Source: PHAA01 sp964457945 (GTDB lineage: Bacteria > Bacillota > Syntrophomonadia > Syntrophomonadales > Syntrophomonadaceae). Taken from it: a stretch of 64,000 nucleotides of DNA. The translations under genes were made by a program, and so were the position numbers. The notes beneath the pieces are model-generated. The model saw nothing but the letters and a program-made list of their open reading frames with translations, was not told the origin of the DNA and did not search any database. The stretch lies in assembly GCA_964457945.1 (NCBI GenBank), contig CAYWFX010000001.1, positions 186,001 to 250,000 on the forward strand. The letters run 5' to 3'. The stretch's first letter is position 1. Each line of letters begins with the position of its first letter. This document shows positions 32,594 through 41,556 of the stretch, in pieces.

Positions 32594-33454
32594 ATGATTA
32601 GCATATGTTTGGTGGGACTTGGAAGAACAGGAAAAGAAATTGCAAAGGCAATCATGGAACAAAAAGATATGCAATTAGTATCGGTTGTTTGTAGTCCATA
32701 TAGTAGTAAAATAGGTAAAGATTTGGGCGAATTAATAGGATATGCTGAAACGGGAATTATTATTGAAAGTTCAGAACATATTGAACATATTGTATTTAAG
32801 TCTCATCCCGATGTTGTTGTAGATTTTTCAAACCCAATAGCAACCATGAAAAATGCAAGAATATTTGCCAGAATGAAAGTAAATATGCTTATTGGTACAA
32901 CCGGATTTTCCGAATTTGATATGCGAAAACTATTTGTTTTAACAAAAAAACATCATACTGGAATAGTTTATGCACCCAATATAACCTTAGGCGTAAATGT
33001 GCTTATGCTATTAACAAACCTGGCAGCAAATATTTTGAGTGATTATGATTTCCAAATTACCGAGATACATCATAAGCATAAAAAGGACTCCCCTTCTGGT
33101 ACTGCTTTAAAAATCGCCAAAGAAATCGAAAAAGGATTAGTGTCATCGGGCATGGATATTAGTAATGAAAACGACATACCAATTAATGCTATCCGTGCTG
33201 GTGGCGTAGTCGGTAAACATGAAGTTATGATTATTGGCGAGGACGATAAAATCGAAATATCGCACGAATCATTTTCAAGAAAAGCATTTGCATTGGGGGC
33301 CATAAAAGGAATTAGATTCATATATGGGAAATCCGGCTATTTTGAAATGAATGATGTTTTAAATTTGAAGAAAGTGCTTGGTGACTATCTGGATAAAGAG
33401 GATACTAAAAACAAAAAAAGACATACGTACTTCGGCACTAAAAGCATTATTTAA
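32594..33454 (+). CDS. dapB: 4-hydroxy-tetrahydrodipicolinate reductase homologue
   Basis: NAD(P)H-dependent reductase of the diaminopimelate/lysine pathway, 286 aa. The dinucleotide motif is CLVGLGRTGKEIA. The catalytic motif EIHHKHKKDSPSGTAL matches the DapB signature E-x-HH-x3-K-x-D-x-PSGTA. IRAGGVVGKHEVMI is the second family block, and VVVDFSNP and GTTGFSE are also conserved. GGAGG precedes ATG 32594 at good spacing. The protein carries a lysine-rich tail (about 20 residues) past the usual end, and the gene looks more AT-rich than its neighbours. It stands alone, away from other lysine genes, behind a c-di-AMP riboswitch, so cell-wall precursor supply may be tied to c-di-AMP level. Confidence 0.88.
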   Translation: MISICLVGLGRTGKEIAKAIMEQKDMQLVSVVCSPYSSKIGKDLGELIGYAETGIIIESSEHIEHIVFKSHPDVVVDFSNPIATMKNARIFARMKVNMLIGTTGFSEFDMRKLFVLTKKHHTGIVYAPNITLGVNVLMLLTNLAANILSDYDFQITEIHHKHKKDSPSGTALKIAKEIEKGLVSSGMDISNENDIPINAIRAGGVVGKHEVMIIGEDDKIEISHESFSRKAFALGAIKGIRFIYGKSGYFEMNDVLNLKKVLGDYLDKEDTKNKKRHTYFGTKSII

Positions 33455-33536
33455 TTTATCCTTATACCAGCATGATATACGATAAAAACACCGGTCGAAT
33501 TATGAGTAAACTTACTAACCTGAAAGCATGGTTTTT

Positions 33537-34310
33537 ATGAATGATTACCTGAAAAAATTAGCCCGAAATGACGATGAAAAGCGACTGATTGCTCGGCTGA
33601 ATGAAATGGTGCAAAAAGCTGCACATGGTGCAGGTGGACAAAGTAATTTTATGGATCTGCGCCAGCAGGAACTGGCCCAAGCAGTAGCTGTCAATGAGTC
33701 AGCTATTGCTTGGCATCTAAATGGGGGTTATGAGGAAGCCGAACGCAAACGATTGGTCGTATATCCTAATTGGGAATTAGAGTTTAATGCTAGGATCGCC
33801 TATCTACGGATTAACCACAAAGAATTCAATGAACAATCTATAGGCCACCGTGATTACCTGGGGGCAGTGTTGAACTTAGGGTTAAAAAGAGAAAAACTGG
33901 GTGATATTGTGGTTCAAAACGCGGTGGCATTTTTAATCGCAGATATTGACCTGGCTGATTTTATCTGTCAGCAGCTAACGCGGGTTAAATATAGTAATGT
34001 TTGGGCAGAGGTCATCCCAGCTGAAGAGTTTATTTTTGAAGCGCCTGAACTCACTGTTTTAAAATTAAGCTTGGCTTCTTTGCGTCTGGATGCTGCTGTT
34101 GCCGCTGCCTTTAATCTATCACGATCTGATGTTGATTCTGCTATCGAAGGTGGCAATGTGAAAATAAACCAGATGGATATTCATAAGTGTTCCGCCCCGA
34201 TTAAGGCTGGTGATCTTATATCGGTGCGTGGCCAAGGCCGCTTCCGATTAGAAGAGATCGGAGGATTATCCCGTAAAGGTCGCTATCACGTCCATATTTC
34301 CCGTTGGTAA
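33537..34310 (+). CDS. YlmH-type S4-domain RNA-binding protein
   Basis: A 257-residue protein with the YlmH middle domain (SIGHRDYLGAVLNLGLKREKLGDIVV) and a C-terminal S4 domain (LSLASLRLDAAVAAAFNLSR, GGNVKINQ, DLISVRGQGRFRL). YlmH homologues act in ribosome-associated quality control and, in some cocci, division. The gene is usually in the ylm/divIVA cluster; here it is isolated. The ribosome site is poor: only GAAAG about 10 bases before ATG 33537. ATG 33528 in the same frame is possible. Confidence 0.88.
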   Translation: MNDYLKKLARNDDEKRLIARLNEMVQKAAHGAGGQSNFMDLRQQELAQAVAVNESAIAWHLNGGYEEAERKRLVVYPNWELEFNARIAYLRINHKEFNEQSIGHRDYLGAVLNLGLKREKLGDIVVQNAVAFLIADIDLADFICQQLTRVKYSNVWAEVIPAEEFIFEAPELTVLKLSLASLRLDAAVAAAFNLSRSDVDSAIEGGNVKINQMDIHKCSAPIKAGDLISVRGQGRFRLEEIGGLSRKGRYHVHISRW

Positions 34311-34336
34311 TTCAAACCATATGCAAGAAAATGATC

Positions 34337-34376
34337 AAAGGGGCTGACCATATCACACTATCGGTCAGCCCCTTTT
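34337..34376. terminator. Bidirectional terminator between ylmH and the anti-sigma gene
   Basis: AAAGGGGCTGACC (34337-34349) and its complement GGTCAGCCCCTTT (34363-34375), a perfect 13-base stem with A- and T-flanks, between two converging genes. It serves both strands. Confidence 0.85.
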
Positions 34377-34404
34377 CACCTTGATTATAAATAACTTTCA
34401 ATAA

Positions 34405-35199
34405 TTATTTGATAGACCTCGCTATTTGCATGATTTCCTCTTTACTAAAACCTTTACATACCAGGTCGTAGCTCACACCGTCCTTTTCCCACAATACACT
34501 ATGCGGCTCCATCCAGGCTCCAGTTACTCCGTTGATGTCGACTGACTCAACAGGTCCATTCGTACCTAACACGAAACCTGTTTCCTGGTTCATCATTCTC
34601 ATGCTCAGGAGAATGTCTTTCCCGGGTCCTTTGAAGTACAGGTTCATATAGTATTGGGACTCTTTAAACCCCCGTGCTTCTTTGAAGGCATAGCCTGAAG
34701 GCAGGTATTCCGGACTTAGCACCTTGAAACACGCCCCTTTTTGAGCTTCAATAAGACTGGAATAAGAAACTGTTCCTTTCGGATAAGCATCCCTGGACGG
34801 GTCCTTGCCTTTTATAACAACTTCTCCATCGGGAGTTTGTAAAGTTATAGTGCCGCCTTTTAAGAGTTCATCCTTTTGCTCCTGGCTCAGGTCTGGTTGG
34901 TTTGATACTTCATCCTCAACCTGGATAACGCTCGAATAATTACCAAGCTTTAGAATCTTAATAATGTTATCAGCTGCATTATTGGCCACAGCCATCAAGT
35001 TCCCGTGGAAGGCCAGGGTAAGAGCAAACAAGGCAACAATCGCCACTTTGCCATAAAGTGGGACTGGGCGTCGCAGTAACGAACTCTTTTTCTTAGGACC
35101 TGAAATTACCAAACCCATTACCCTTTCCGATATATCTTCAGAGGGACTAATACTCTCAGCTTTGCTAATTAGGGTATTCGCAATCATCCGTTCAAACAT
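34405..35199 (-). CDS. Membrane anti-sigma-factor-like protein with DUF4367 domain
   Basis: A 264-residue protein with a cytoplasmic N-terminus of about 45 residues, one membrane segment (VAIVALFALTLAFHG) and an extracytoplasmic part. The outer part ends in a DUF4367-like domain (YLPSGYAFKEARGF, VNGVTGAW-type DINGVTGAW, LVCKGFSKEEIMQIARSI). Its start overlaps the end of the ECF sigma gene by 8 bases, and AAAGGAG precedes ATG 35199, so translation is probably coupled. The arrangement is that of an ECF sigma factor and its regulator. No zinc-binding HxxxCxxC anti-sigma motif is visible, so release may differ from RsiW-type proteins. Confidence 0.75.
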   Translation of the reverse strand: MFERMIANTLISKAESISPSEDISERVMGLVISGPKKKSSLLRRPVPLYGKVAIVALFALTLAFHGNLMAVANNAADNIIKILKLGNYSSVIQVEDEVSNQPDLSQEQKDELLKGGTITLQTPDGEVVIKGKDPSRDAYPKGTVSYSSLIEAQKGACFKVLSPEYLPSGYAFKEARGFKESQYYMNLYFKGPGKDILLSMRMMNQETGFVLGTNGPVESVDINGVTGAWMEPHSVLWEKDGVSYDLVCKGFSKEEIMQIARSIK

Positions 35200-35791
35200 T
35201 CAAATGACACTCCTTTCCTAACTGATGCTTTTCAAAATATGAGACATTCCATCCATTTTTCCTGAGTCCATCGGCCAAAAGCTTCCTTGCATTAAACAGG
35301 CGAGATTTGACCGTACCCTCTCTGCAATTCAGTACTTGTGCAATTTCCTTAATGGTAAAGCCGTTATAATAATACAGTACAATCACTTCATTAAGGGGTT
35401 TGCTCAGTGTACCAACCGCTTGGTATAAGGCCTCATAACTTTGCCTCATCTCTACGGTTTCCATCAAGTCAAAATGATCAGGCAGATTATGGCTGCCTTT
35501 TATGTCGATGGAATCCATCTGCATTTGCCCCTTGGTACTGGCGACCATTTTCCAACTGGTTCTCATAAGAATTTTGTAAAACCAGGTTTTAAATACTGCA
35601 TTGTTTTTTAGCTGCTGAATGGAATAATAGCACTGGATAAATGCCTCCTGGGCAATATCCTCAGCAATTTCCTTTCTACCCGTTATTAGATATGCAGTGC
35701 GGACTGCCTTATCGCTATACCTTTTCACCAGTACCACAAATGCATCGACATCACCTGACTGGCATCGTGTTACCAGTTCTGATTCATTCAA
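35192..35791 (-). CDS. ECF-type RNA polymerase sigma factor
   Basis: Extracytoplasmic-function sigma factor of 199 aa. Region 2 reads AFVVLVKRYSDKAVRTAYLI and AEDIAQEAFIQCYYSI, with KTWFYKILMRTSW. Region 4 has LNEVIVLYYYNGFTIKEIAQVLN and EGTVKSRLFNARKLL. GGGGAGG lies before ATG 35791. It is co-transcribed with the overlapping membrane regulator gene downstream. A TGAACC/CCTCTA promoter upstream suggests autoregulation. The signal is probably envelope stress; the following DUF4153 gene is on a separate unit upstream. Confidence 0.92.
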   Translation of the reverse strand: MNESELVTRCQSGDVDAFVVLVKRYSDKAVRTAYLITGRKEIAEDIAQEAFIQCYYSIQQLKNNAVFKTWFYKILMRTSWKMVASTKGQMQMDSIDIKGSHNLPDHFDLMETVEMRQSYEALYQAVGTLSKPLNEVIVLYYYNGFTIKEIAQVLNCREGTVKSRLFNARKLLADGLRKNGWNVSYFEKHQLGKECHLNV

Positions 35792-35832
35792 TTACACCTC
35801 CCCTTTCTTCCTGGAAGCTCCCATCAATATAT

Positions 35833-35860
35833 TAGAGGCGTGTTATCATAAAATGGTTCA
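35833..35860 (-). promoter_or_regulatory. Candidate ECF-type promoter before the sigma gene
   Basis: Minus strand TGAACC (35855-35860), 16-base spacer, CCTCTA (35833-35838). The -35 fits the AAC core of ECF promoters; the -10 is CG-rich as in many. It would start about 35 bases before the sigma ATG. Confidence 0.42.
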
Positions 35861-35903
35861 CTTGAAATTTGAAATTGTATTACATTACCGAGAAGCATAG
35901 GAA

Positions 35904-35940
35904 TGAAGCATGAGGCGCTCATTTTGCTTCCCATGCTTCA
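35904..35940 (-). terminator. Inverted repeat after the DUF4153 gene
   Basis: TGAAGCATG (35904-35912) and CATGCTTCA (35932-35940), a perfect 9-base stem about 65 bases past the DUF4153 stop. The T-tract on the minus side is poor (TTCCT), so termination is only probable. Confidence 0.4.
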
Positions 35941-36003
35941 GAATCTGTATATAGACACTTAACAGTATGTCTAAGGTAAATTGCCGTCAGTTGGTTCCGT
36001 TCC

Positions 36004-37803
36004 CTATTTTGCAGATGCAGGTGCGCCAAACATAACAAATAAACTGTAGTCAACACCTGTGTCAGAGTCAGTCCCGTAGGTAATATTGACGTTTTGGAGC
36101 ATTATACGAAGTTTATAGCCATCCTTTTCAACATCAAAAGTCATTGTTTCAGGAGCAAGAGCTTCTTTGGGATTATTCCCGATTCCTGAGAGGGTTTTGG
36201 TAAAATCGTAAAGACCAGTTCCTACTAGCTCAGCTCCATCCGTATTCTTTACAGACACCAGCAACTCTTGAGGAGATAAACGGTCCAGGCTAAGCTTATA
36301 TTTTACATTCCGTACCTCAAAGTCAAACAAGGGCTGATTGGACTTATCCATTCCCCTATTCGAGTTAGTATTGATTAGAATATCATAGCCGCTGATATTA
36401 AACGGCTTTTGCATATCAATGTTGGCAAAGAAGTAGTTTGAATCGCTTCTCGCACCGCCATAGGCCGGTTCAAATCCAAGAGTACTTTTAATATTATCAT
36501 GAATATTAAATTCGGCAGGCAGCCATTTAATGTATTTAGTATAACTGCGAGTTTCCAGGTAGGCTAGTATACTGGTTGACTCAAGCCTTAGGTTCAAAGG
36601 CACCTCTGCCTTGGGGGTGATTTTGCCGTCAGCAAGTATGCCTTCTGCTTTGAGCATACTTTCAAGCCTCGTTATCTGACTTACTCGGGACACCGTGAAC
36701 GCATCTACGGGCGGCAAGACCGAAAATATAGCAAAACCAGCTGCAAGCAGTGCAATAATGCCGTTTTTAGATACCGGCTTAAAGCTAAGTACGATACCGC
36801 AAACCAACGAGAACACCCCGAAGAGTGTAACATAATAGCGAGACTCGGTAATCCCATAGGCATTTAAACGTATTGCAACCGAGATAAGCTGCATAATTAC
36901 TACAGGAATCAGCACCTTGGGGAAAACTAATCGGTATAATTTTGCGAAGCGATTTTCAATCAGGCTGGAAAGGACATATATAGTAAGCCCTGCAGCTGAA
37001 TATGCCAGCACCATGACTCCTAGCTGTCCAGAAGGCCATTTAAATGTCACAAGTATTTTAATGAAATAAGCAGCCAGCACCAGCGTATAAGCAGCCACCA
37101 GCGGAATTGCAATGTAAGAAATCAGTATTTCCAGGAATCGGGGATATATCACCGAATGCTGTGCGTATTCACGCTCGGTTTCATCTTCCGAATTATAGCG
37201 TGGCAGCAGGGATAAATAGTAAAGCGTGGCAAAAATAACCCATATGATGGTCATCATATATCCGTATGCATCACTGTTAACCTTGAAAAGCAATATGTCA
37301 ATTGCTGCGATAATACTTGCACAGCCAGCTGAGAGAACTCCTGAGTACAACACGGATGTAAATGCCGATTTAAAATGGGTTAGAGCGATTCCATTGAAAT
37401 CAGATTTGCTATGATATGATGGCACCCATAAAAAGGCACAGAACATTGCAAAAACCGCCACTAAAGTACGGGTCACAACCTCAAAACTAATACTGGGAGC
37501 CGGCAATATAATTAGGTAATAGCCCACCGTGATTAGTGCAGATACTCCGTATACTACAAATCGCATTTTTAACAGCCGATCAAACCGTTCACAGGTGAAC
37601 TGGGCGGCAACTCCCATAAATGAGCCTAACAAGAAGGTAAACATTAGTTTTTGTATAATCAGATCGGGTTCTTTGTGCAGGGAAATCATGTAACAGAGCA
37701 GCATCGAAGTAGAGATAAGACAAACAACTGTCAGCGGAAAGCGTGAGACGGCCTCAAAAAGTCTATGTGTAGCAAGTATAATGGCTTTGGTAAAGCGGTT
37801 CAT
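36004..37803 (-). CDS. DUF4153 multi-pass membrane protein
   Basis: A 599-residue protein. The first two thirds hold about 11-12 hydrophobic helices (for example LTVVCLISTSMLLCYMISL and FLEILISYIAIPLVAAYTLV). The C-terminal third (about residues 400-599) is a soluble domain with no recognised fold. The helical core with SYIAIPLVAAYTLVLAAYFIKIL matches DUF4153 proteins of Firmicutes. GGAGGGG precedes ATG 37803. It is monocistronic, divergent from the serine dehydratase genes and upstream of the ECF sigma gene with a terminator-like repeat between. The function is unknown; envelope-related by context only. Confidence 0.75.
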   Translation of the reverse strand: MNRFTKAIILATHRLFEAVSRFPLTVVCLISTSMLLCYMISLHKEPDLIIQKLMFTFLLGSFMGVAAQFTCERFDRLLKMRFVVYGVSALITVGYYLIILPAPSISFEVVTRTLVAVFAMFCAFLWVPSYHSKSDFNGIALTHFKSAFTSVLYSGVLSAGCASIIAAIDILLFKVNSDAYGYMMTIIWVIFATLYYLSLLPRYNSEDETEREYAQHSVIYPRFLEILISYIAIPLVAAYTLVLAAYFIKILVTFKWPSGQLGVMVLAYSAAGLTIYVLSSLIENRFAKLYRLVFPKVLIPVVIMQLISVAIRLNAYGITESRYYVTLFGVFSLVCGIVLSFKPVSKNGIIALLAAGFAIFSVLPPVDAFTVSRVSQITRLESMLKAEGILADGKITPKAEVPLNLRLESTSILAYLETRSYTKYIKWLPAEFNIHDNIKSTLGFEPAYGGARSDSNYFFANIDMQKPFNISGYDILINTNSNRGMDKSNQPLFDFEVRNVKYKLSLDRLSPQELLVSVKNTDGAELVGTGLYDFTKTLSGIGNNPKEALAPETMTFDVEKDGYKLRIMLQNVNITYGTDSDTGVDYSLFVMFGAPASAK

Positions 37804-38044
37804 TTAAATCCCCTCCAAACGACAAGATATAATATGTTTTAAGTTTAACAAGATTCATCCTTACTATACTACTGTATTTTTTTTAATAACAAACAATTAT
37901 ATTTTTCAACCCTCCCCATATTATCCTTCTTTTGGTAAAGGTCACCTTTTATTCTTATTCTAAAACCCCATCTGGAATAAAACATTCTGTGAAAAATAAT
38001 ACTAATACGACATGGTTCCGAGTCATCCAGAAGGGGGTAATAAT

Positions 38045-38716
38045 ATGGGTGCAGGGATTTTTGATGTTATAGGTCCGATCATGGTAGGTCCCTCCAGTTC
38101 CCATACAGCAGGTGCGGTACGCATTAGTGCCATAGCCAATAAAATTTGCGGAGGTATACCAGCACGGGTTAGTTTTTATTTACATGGATCCTTTGCTGAA
38201 ACATACCGTGGGCACGGAACAGATAAGGCCCTGGTGGGAGGAATACTGGGTATGTCACCATCAGATGAGCGATTGCGCAATTCATTCCAATATGCCAGGG
38301 AACAAAGATTAGATTTTGAATTTAATACTATAGACCTGGGCGATGTACATCCTAATACAATAAAAATTGTGATGCATGCCCATGACGGCGCGATACACGA
38401 AGTTATTGGATCATCAATCGGAGGTGGGAGCGTTTTCATAAGCTCGGTCGACAATGCCCGAGTTGAATTTAGTGGTCAATATCCTACCATACTAACCAGT
38501 CATGAAGATAAACCCGGTTTAATTGCTGGAGTTACCTCCCTGTTTGCTGATCAGGGAATTAACATAGCTTTTCTGAAGGTCTTTCGTTATTCACGGGGGA
38601 GTGATGCCTCAATGCTGGTTGAAACAGATGCACCGATTCCTGCTGATCTGATTGATGCTATCAATAAACTGGAAGGCATTAAAAATACTATATATATAGA
38701 TGATATCTATTCATAA
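38045..38716 (+). CDS. sdaAB: L-serine dehydratase, iron-sulfur type, beta subunit
   Basis: Beta subunit of the [4Fe-4S] L-serine dehydratase that deaminates serine to pyruvate; 223 aa. The family N-terminus FDVIGPIMVGPSSSHTAGA is present, as is SIGGGSVFIS. A C-terminal ACT domain (TSHEDKPGLIAGVTSLFADQ, INIAFLKVFR) probably contributes to ligand or subunit contacts. AAGGGGG lies 7 bases before ATG 38045; the frame opens upstream at 38012 without a site. It is followed by the alpha gene after 53 bases. Confidence 0.95.
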   Translation: MGAGIFDVIGPIMVGPSSSHTAGAVRISAIANKICGGIPARVSFYLHGSFAETYRGHGTDKALVGGILGMSPSDERLRNSFQYAREQRLDFEFNTIDLGDVHPNTIKIVMHAHDGAIHEVIGSSIGGGSVFISSVDNARVEFSGQYPTILTSHEDKPGLIAGVTSLFADQGINIAFLKVFRYSRGSDASMLVETDAPIPADLIDAINKLEGIKNTIYIDDIYS

Positions 38717-38769
38717 CATATAAAATAACTCACATAGAAAGGTTATATTCAATAAAATGGGAGGTAAGA

Positions 38770-39639
38770 ATGTTTCAGTATAACAAAGCAACCGAATTAA
38801 TAAGTCTGTGTATATCGAGTAAAATGACTTTAGCTGAAGTCATTTTACAGGCCGAAATTGAAGAGAGCGGTATAAGCCGGGACGATATCTGGAAGAAGAT
38901 GGTTGAACGATTTGATATTATGAAAAATTCAATTGTTAATGGTGTAGAGAAAGAACTAAAATCTAAAGGCGGTTTAATCGGCGGGAATGCACGAAAGTTA
39001 TACTTAACCCTTAATTCTTCCTTAAGCGGCAAAACAGTAACCAAAGCTGTGAGTTATGCCCTGGCAGTTACCGAAGTTAATGCTTCTATGGGCAAAATCG
39101 TAGCTTCTCCCACTGCAGGATCAAGTGGTATATTACCAGGAGTTTTACTGGCGCTGGCAGAAGATTACGATTATCCGCAGGACAAGCTGATAGAGGCTCT
39201 TTTTGTTGCTGCCGGTTTGGGAAGAATTATTTCCATAAATGCAACCCTATCAGGTGCCGAAGGTGGATGCCAGGCAGAATGTGGTTCAGCTTCAGCAATG
39301 GCAGCTGCATCTGCGACTTACCTGGTCGGTGGTTCCCCGGAACAGTGCTTTAATGCTGCAGCGATGGCTTTGAAAGGACTTCTGGGTCTGGTATGCGACC
39401 CAGTAGCAGGTTTGGTGGAAGTGCCATGTTCCAAAAGAAATGCAACTTCCACGGCTAATGCCCTGATTTGTGCTGATATGTCCATAGCCGAAATACAGAG
39501 CTTTATTCCATTTGATGAAGTGGTGGAGGCAATGCACCGTGTGGGGCAGTTAATGTCACCAGACTTGCGTGAAACCGCTCGAGGTGGCTGCGCGGCTGTT
39601 CCAACTGCATTAAAGTATGAAAAAACTATAAAGAATTAA
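38770..39639 (+). CDS. sdaAA: L-serine dehydratase, iron-sulfur type, alpha subunit
   Basis: Catalytic alpha subunit of 289 aa that works with SdaAB. Marks: SPTAGSSGILPGVLLAL, the cluster cysteines in AEGGCQAECGSASAMAA and LVCDPVAGLVEVPCSKRN, and MHRVGQLMSPDLRETARGGC. GGGAGG precedes ATG 38770. Together the pair channels serine carbon to pyruvate; pyruvate carboxylase elsewhere in the window could use the product. A terminator follows at 39661. Confidence 0.95.
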   Translation: MFQYNKATELISLCISSKMTLAEVILQAEIEESGISRDDIWKKMVERFDIMKNSIVNGVEKELKSKGGLIGGNARKLYLTLNSSLSGKTVTKAVSYALAVTEVNASMGKIVASPTAGSSGILPGVLLALAEDYDYPQDKLIEALFVAAGLGRIISINATLSGAEGGCQAECGSASAMAAASATYLVGGSPEQCFNAAAMALKGLLGLVCDPVAGLVEVPCSKRNATSTANALICADMSIAEIQSFIPFDEVVEAMHRVGQLMSPDLRETARGGCAAVPTALKYEKTIKN

Positions 39640-39660
39640 GTCTCCGACAGATTGTCGAGC

Positions 39661-39684
39661 AACAATAAGTAGGTATTGTTTTTC
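39661..39684 (+). terminator. Terminator after sdaAA
   Basis: AACAATA (39661-39667) pairs with TATTGTT (39674-39680), then TTTTTC. It abuts the stop of the converging amidase gene. Confidence 0.65.
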
Positions 39685-40745
39685 TATTTATTCAGAAATG
39701 ATAATATGCCGTTTGCTATCGCTTCAGCCGCTTGGTCTTTGAAATCGTTGGTTTTCAATAGCGCTTTTTCGGTAGGGTTGCTTATAAATGCCACCTCAAC
39801 CAGCACTGACGGCATCCGGGTATTTCTTAACACTGATAAATTAGCTTCTTTCACACCCCGGTTCTGTCTTTGTAGCTTATCAAGCAGTTGTGTTTGTAGA
39901 GCCTTAGCTAACCTTGCTCTTTCATCACGCTGTATAAAAAGGTCTGGATTCTCTTGCGGGGCATAAAAGTAAGTTTCTGTTCCGCACGGAGCAGATTGTA
40001 TATTAGCATTATTATGTATGGATACAAAGAGAGTGGCGTTAAGCTTATTAGCTATGCTGCTGCGCTCTTCAAGACCAAGGTAACTGTCATCTTTGCGGGT
40101 GTACTCCACTCTGATTCCCCTTTGCTTAAGCAAATCCCCCGCCTTCAGAGCTATAACCAGGTTAGCGTCTTTTTCGTTAAGCTCACTGTCCCCTGCTCCG
40201 GGATCCCACCCACCGTGTCCGGCATCAATTACCACTATTATCTCACTGGATTGATTTCCAGGGGATGTTGGAGTTGTTTCCGAGCTGTTTATGATAATAT
40301 TCCCTGTTTTTGCATCCCACGTAACCTTACCACCAAAGGCTTCACCTACAAAGCGCAGCGGTGCTAAAGTTCGGTTGTTCACTATCTTGGCAGGAACCTC
40401 CAAATTATAGACGCGGCCATTTACTGTTGGAGCGCTAGAGTTCAAAGGCATTATGACTGTGATGTCTCCCTTTGTGGCTGTAATTACAAGTGTAGTACTA
40501 TTCCAGTCAACTTTTGCTCCCATGGACTCAAATATGGCCCGTAATGGAACCATAGTGCGGTTATTTTCTATGGTAGGTGGTACTTCGAACTCTAGTTGCT
40601 TACCATTAAGGATAACCAGCGGGGATCTTACCCCGGTATCCGCAGAAACACTATCTAGCAATGGCCCTACAAGGATAAATAAAGCTATCACCATAATCAG
40701 TGATAAGTGTATGTGAACATAGTTGGTTTTAATTTTAAATAACAC
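39684..40745 (-). CDS. N-acetylmuramoyl-L-alanine amidase with stalk domain
   Basis: Secreted peptidoglycan amidase of 353 aa. Signal sequence about 1-36 (LSLIMVIALFILVGPLL, cut near SVSA). A copper-amine-oxidase-N stalk domain follows (FEVPPTIENNRTMVPLRAIF, LAPLRFVGEAFGGKVTWDA). The zinc amidase_3 domain shows His in VIDAGHGGWDPG, Glu in LNEKDANL, His in FVSIHNNAN and the catalytic Glu in VLVEVAFISNP. A GTG start at 40745 follows AAAGGA at 5-6 bases. The same stalk domain is found in the glucosaminidase at 9670-11001, so the two hydrolases may share a wall-anchoring strategy. Confidence 0.92.
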   Translation of the reverse strand: MLFKIKTNYVHIHLSLIMVIALFILVGPLLDSVSADTGVRSPLVILNGKQLEFEVPPTIENNRTMVPLRAIFESMGAKVDWNSTTLVITATKGDITVIMPLNSSAPTVNGRVYNLEVPAKIVNNRTLAPLRFVGEAFGGKVTWDAKTGNIIINSSETTPTSPGNQSSEIIVVIDAGHGGWDPGAGDSELNEKDANLVIALKAGDLLKQRGIRVEYTRKDDSYLGLEERSSIANKLNATLFVSIHNNANIQSAPCGTETYFYAPQENPDLFIQRDERARLAKALQTQLLDKLQRQNRGVKEANLSVLRNTRMPSVLVEVAFISNPTEKALLKTNDFKDQAAEAIANGILSFLNK

Positions 40746-40870
40746 AATCTGTCCTTTATAAATAATTCTATTTTAGATTTCGACAATTCTCGATCTGTTC
40801 CCTGCTTTCTCAGCATGGTATATTATGGTATATTAACTAACCATTGCTGCGATTAATACTGATAAGCGTC

Positions 40871-40898
40871 TTGAAAGTGTTATACAGCAAACTATAAA
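40871..40898 (+). promoter_or_regulatory. Promoter of the small HTH gene at 40980
   Basis: TTGAAA (40871-40876), 16-base spacer, TATAAA (40893-40898), then a leader of about 75 bases with GGAGG before ATG 40980. Confidence 0.5.
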
Positions 40899-40979
40899 TG
40901 TGAGCTCAACTAAAAACAATGAATATTTACATACTTTATTGGATACAATTTATGGTAATAAACTATATGGAGGTTGACG

Positions 40980-41453
40980 ATGGTTATATCCTTATCCGAT
41001 TTTAATAAGCTGTCTGAAAAAGACAAGAAAAAAACCCTTGAAAATTTGAAACAAGAGATAGGTGTTAGCGGTATTGTCAAGGCCTGGGAAATATCAAGAT
41101 CAAAAGCGTACAGCATGCTGCGTGAGTTTAATATTTCCCTTAATAGGAAAATAAGCCGACCATCAAAGACAAAAAAGACGGATGATTCTTTGGATAATCA
41201 AAATAACGCAACAGCTCCGTCTGACTTACCTATCCCCCAAACACACCAAACCGTTGAAAGGTCTGGAAATATGGGTGCGCCAGAAGAATCTCTATTAGAT
41301 TTTGATACAAAGGCGGATGGTTCTAAGTTTTTCCTGAACCTTGAGACTCAAGGTACTGCACTGCTAATCAATGAAACAATACATGCTCTCCTTGGATCGG
41401 GAAAATTGTCAAATTCGAACCTTCATCTGAGTATAACAATACAAGAGATTTAG
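40980..41453 (+). CDS. Uncharacterised protein with N-terminal HTH-like region
   Basis: A 157-residue protein. Residues about 10-60 look like a helix-turn-helix (KKKTLENLKQEIGVSGIV, KAWEISRSKAYSMLREF). The middle is a polar Pro/Gln/Thr linker, and the C-terminus alternates hydrophobic residues like a beta-strand (FFLNLETQGTALLINETI, NLHLSITIQ). GGAGG lies 6 bases before ATG 40980. It has its own promoter and terminator, so it is a single-gene unit. I do not recognise a named family; a DNA-binding regulator is plausible from the helices only. Confidence 0.6.
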   Translation: MVISLSDFNKLSEKDKKKTLENLKQEIGVSGIVKAWEISRSKAYSMLREFNISLNRKISRPSKTKKTDDSLDNQNNATAPSDLPIPQTHQTVERSGNMGAPEESLLDFDTKADGSKFFLNLETQGTALLINETIHALLGSGKLSNSNLHLSITIQEI

Positions 41454-41487
41454 AGAACATAACATTAACTAAAGTGCACACAATCTT

Positions 41488-41530
41488 AGGGGACATCTAC
41501 GCTATGGCAATTAGATGTCCCCTTATTTAC
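41488..41530. terminator. Terminator between the small HTH gene and etfA
   Basis: AGGGGACATCTA (41488-41499) and TAGATGTCCCCT (41512-41523), a perfect 12-base stem, then TATTT on the plus side. It lies between two converging genes; the T-tract is better for the plus strand. Confidence 0.75.
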
Positions 41531-41556
41531 CGGCTATATCAAGTTTAAAAAGTTCA

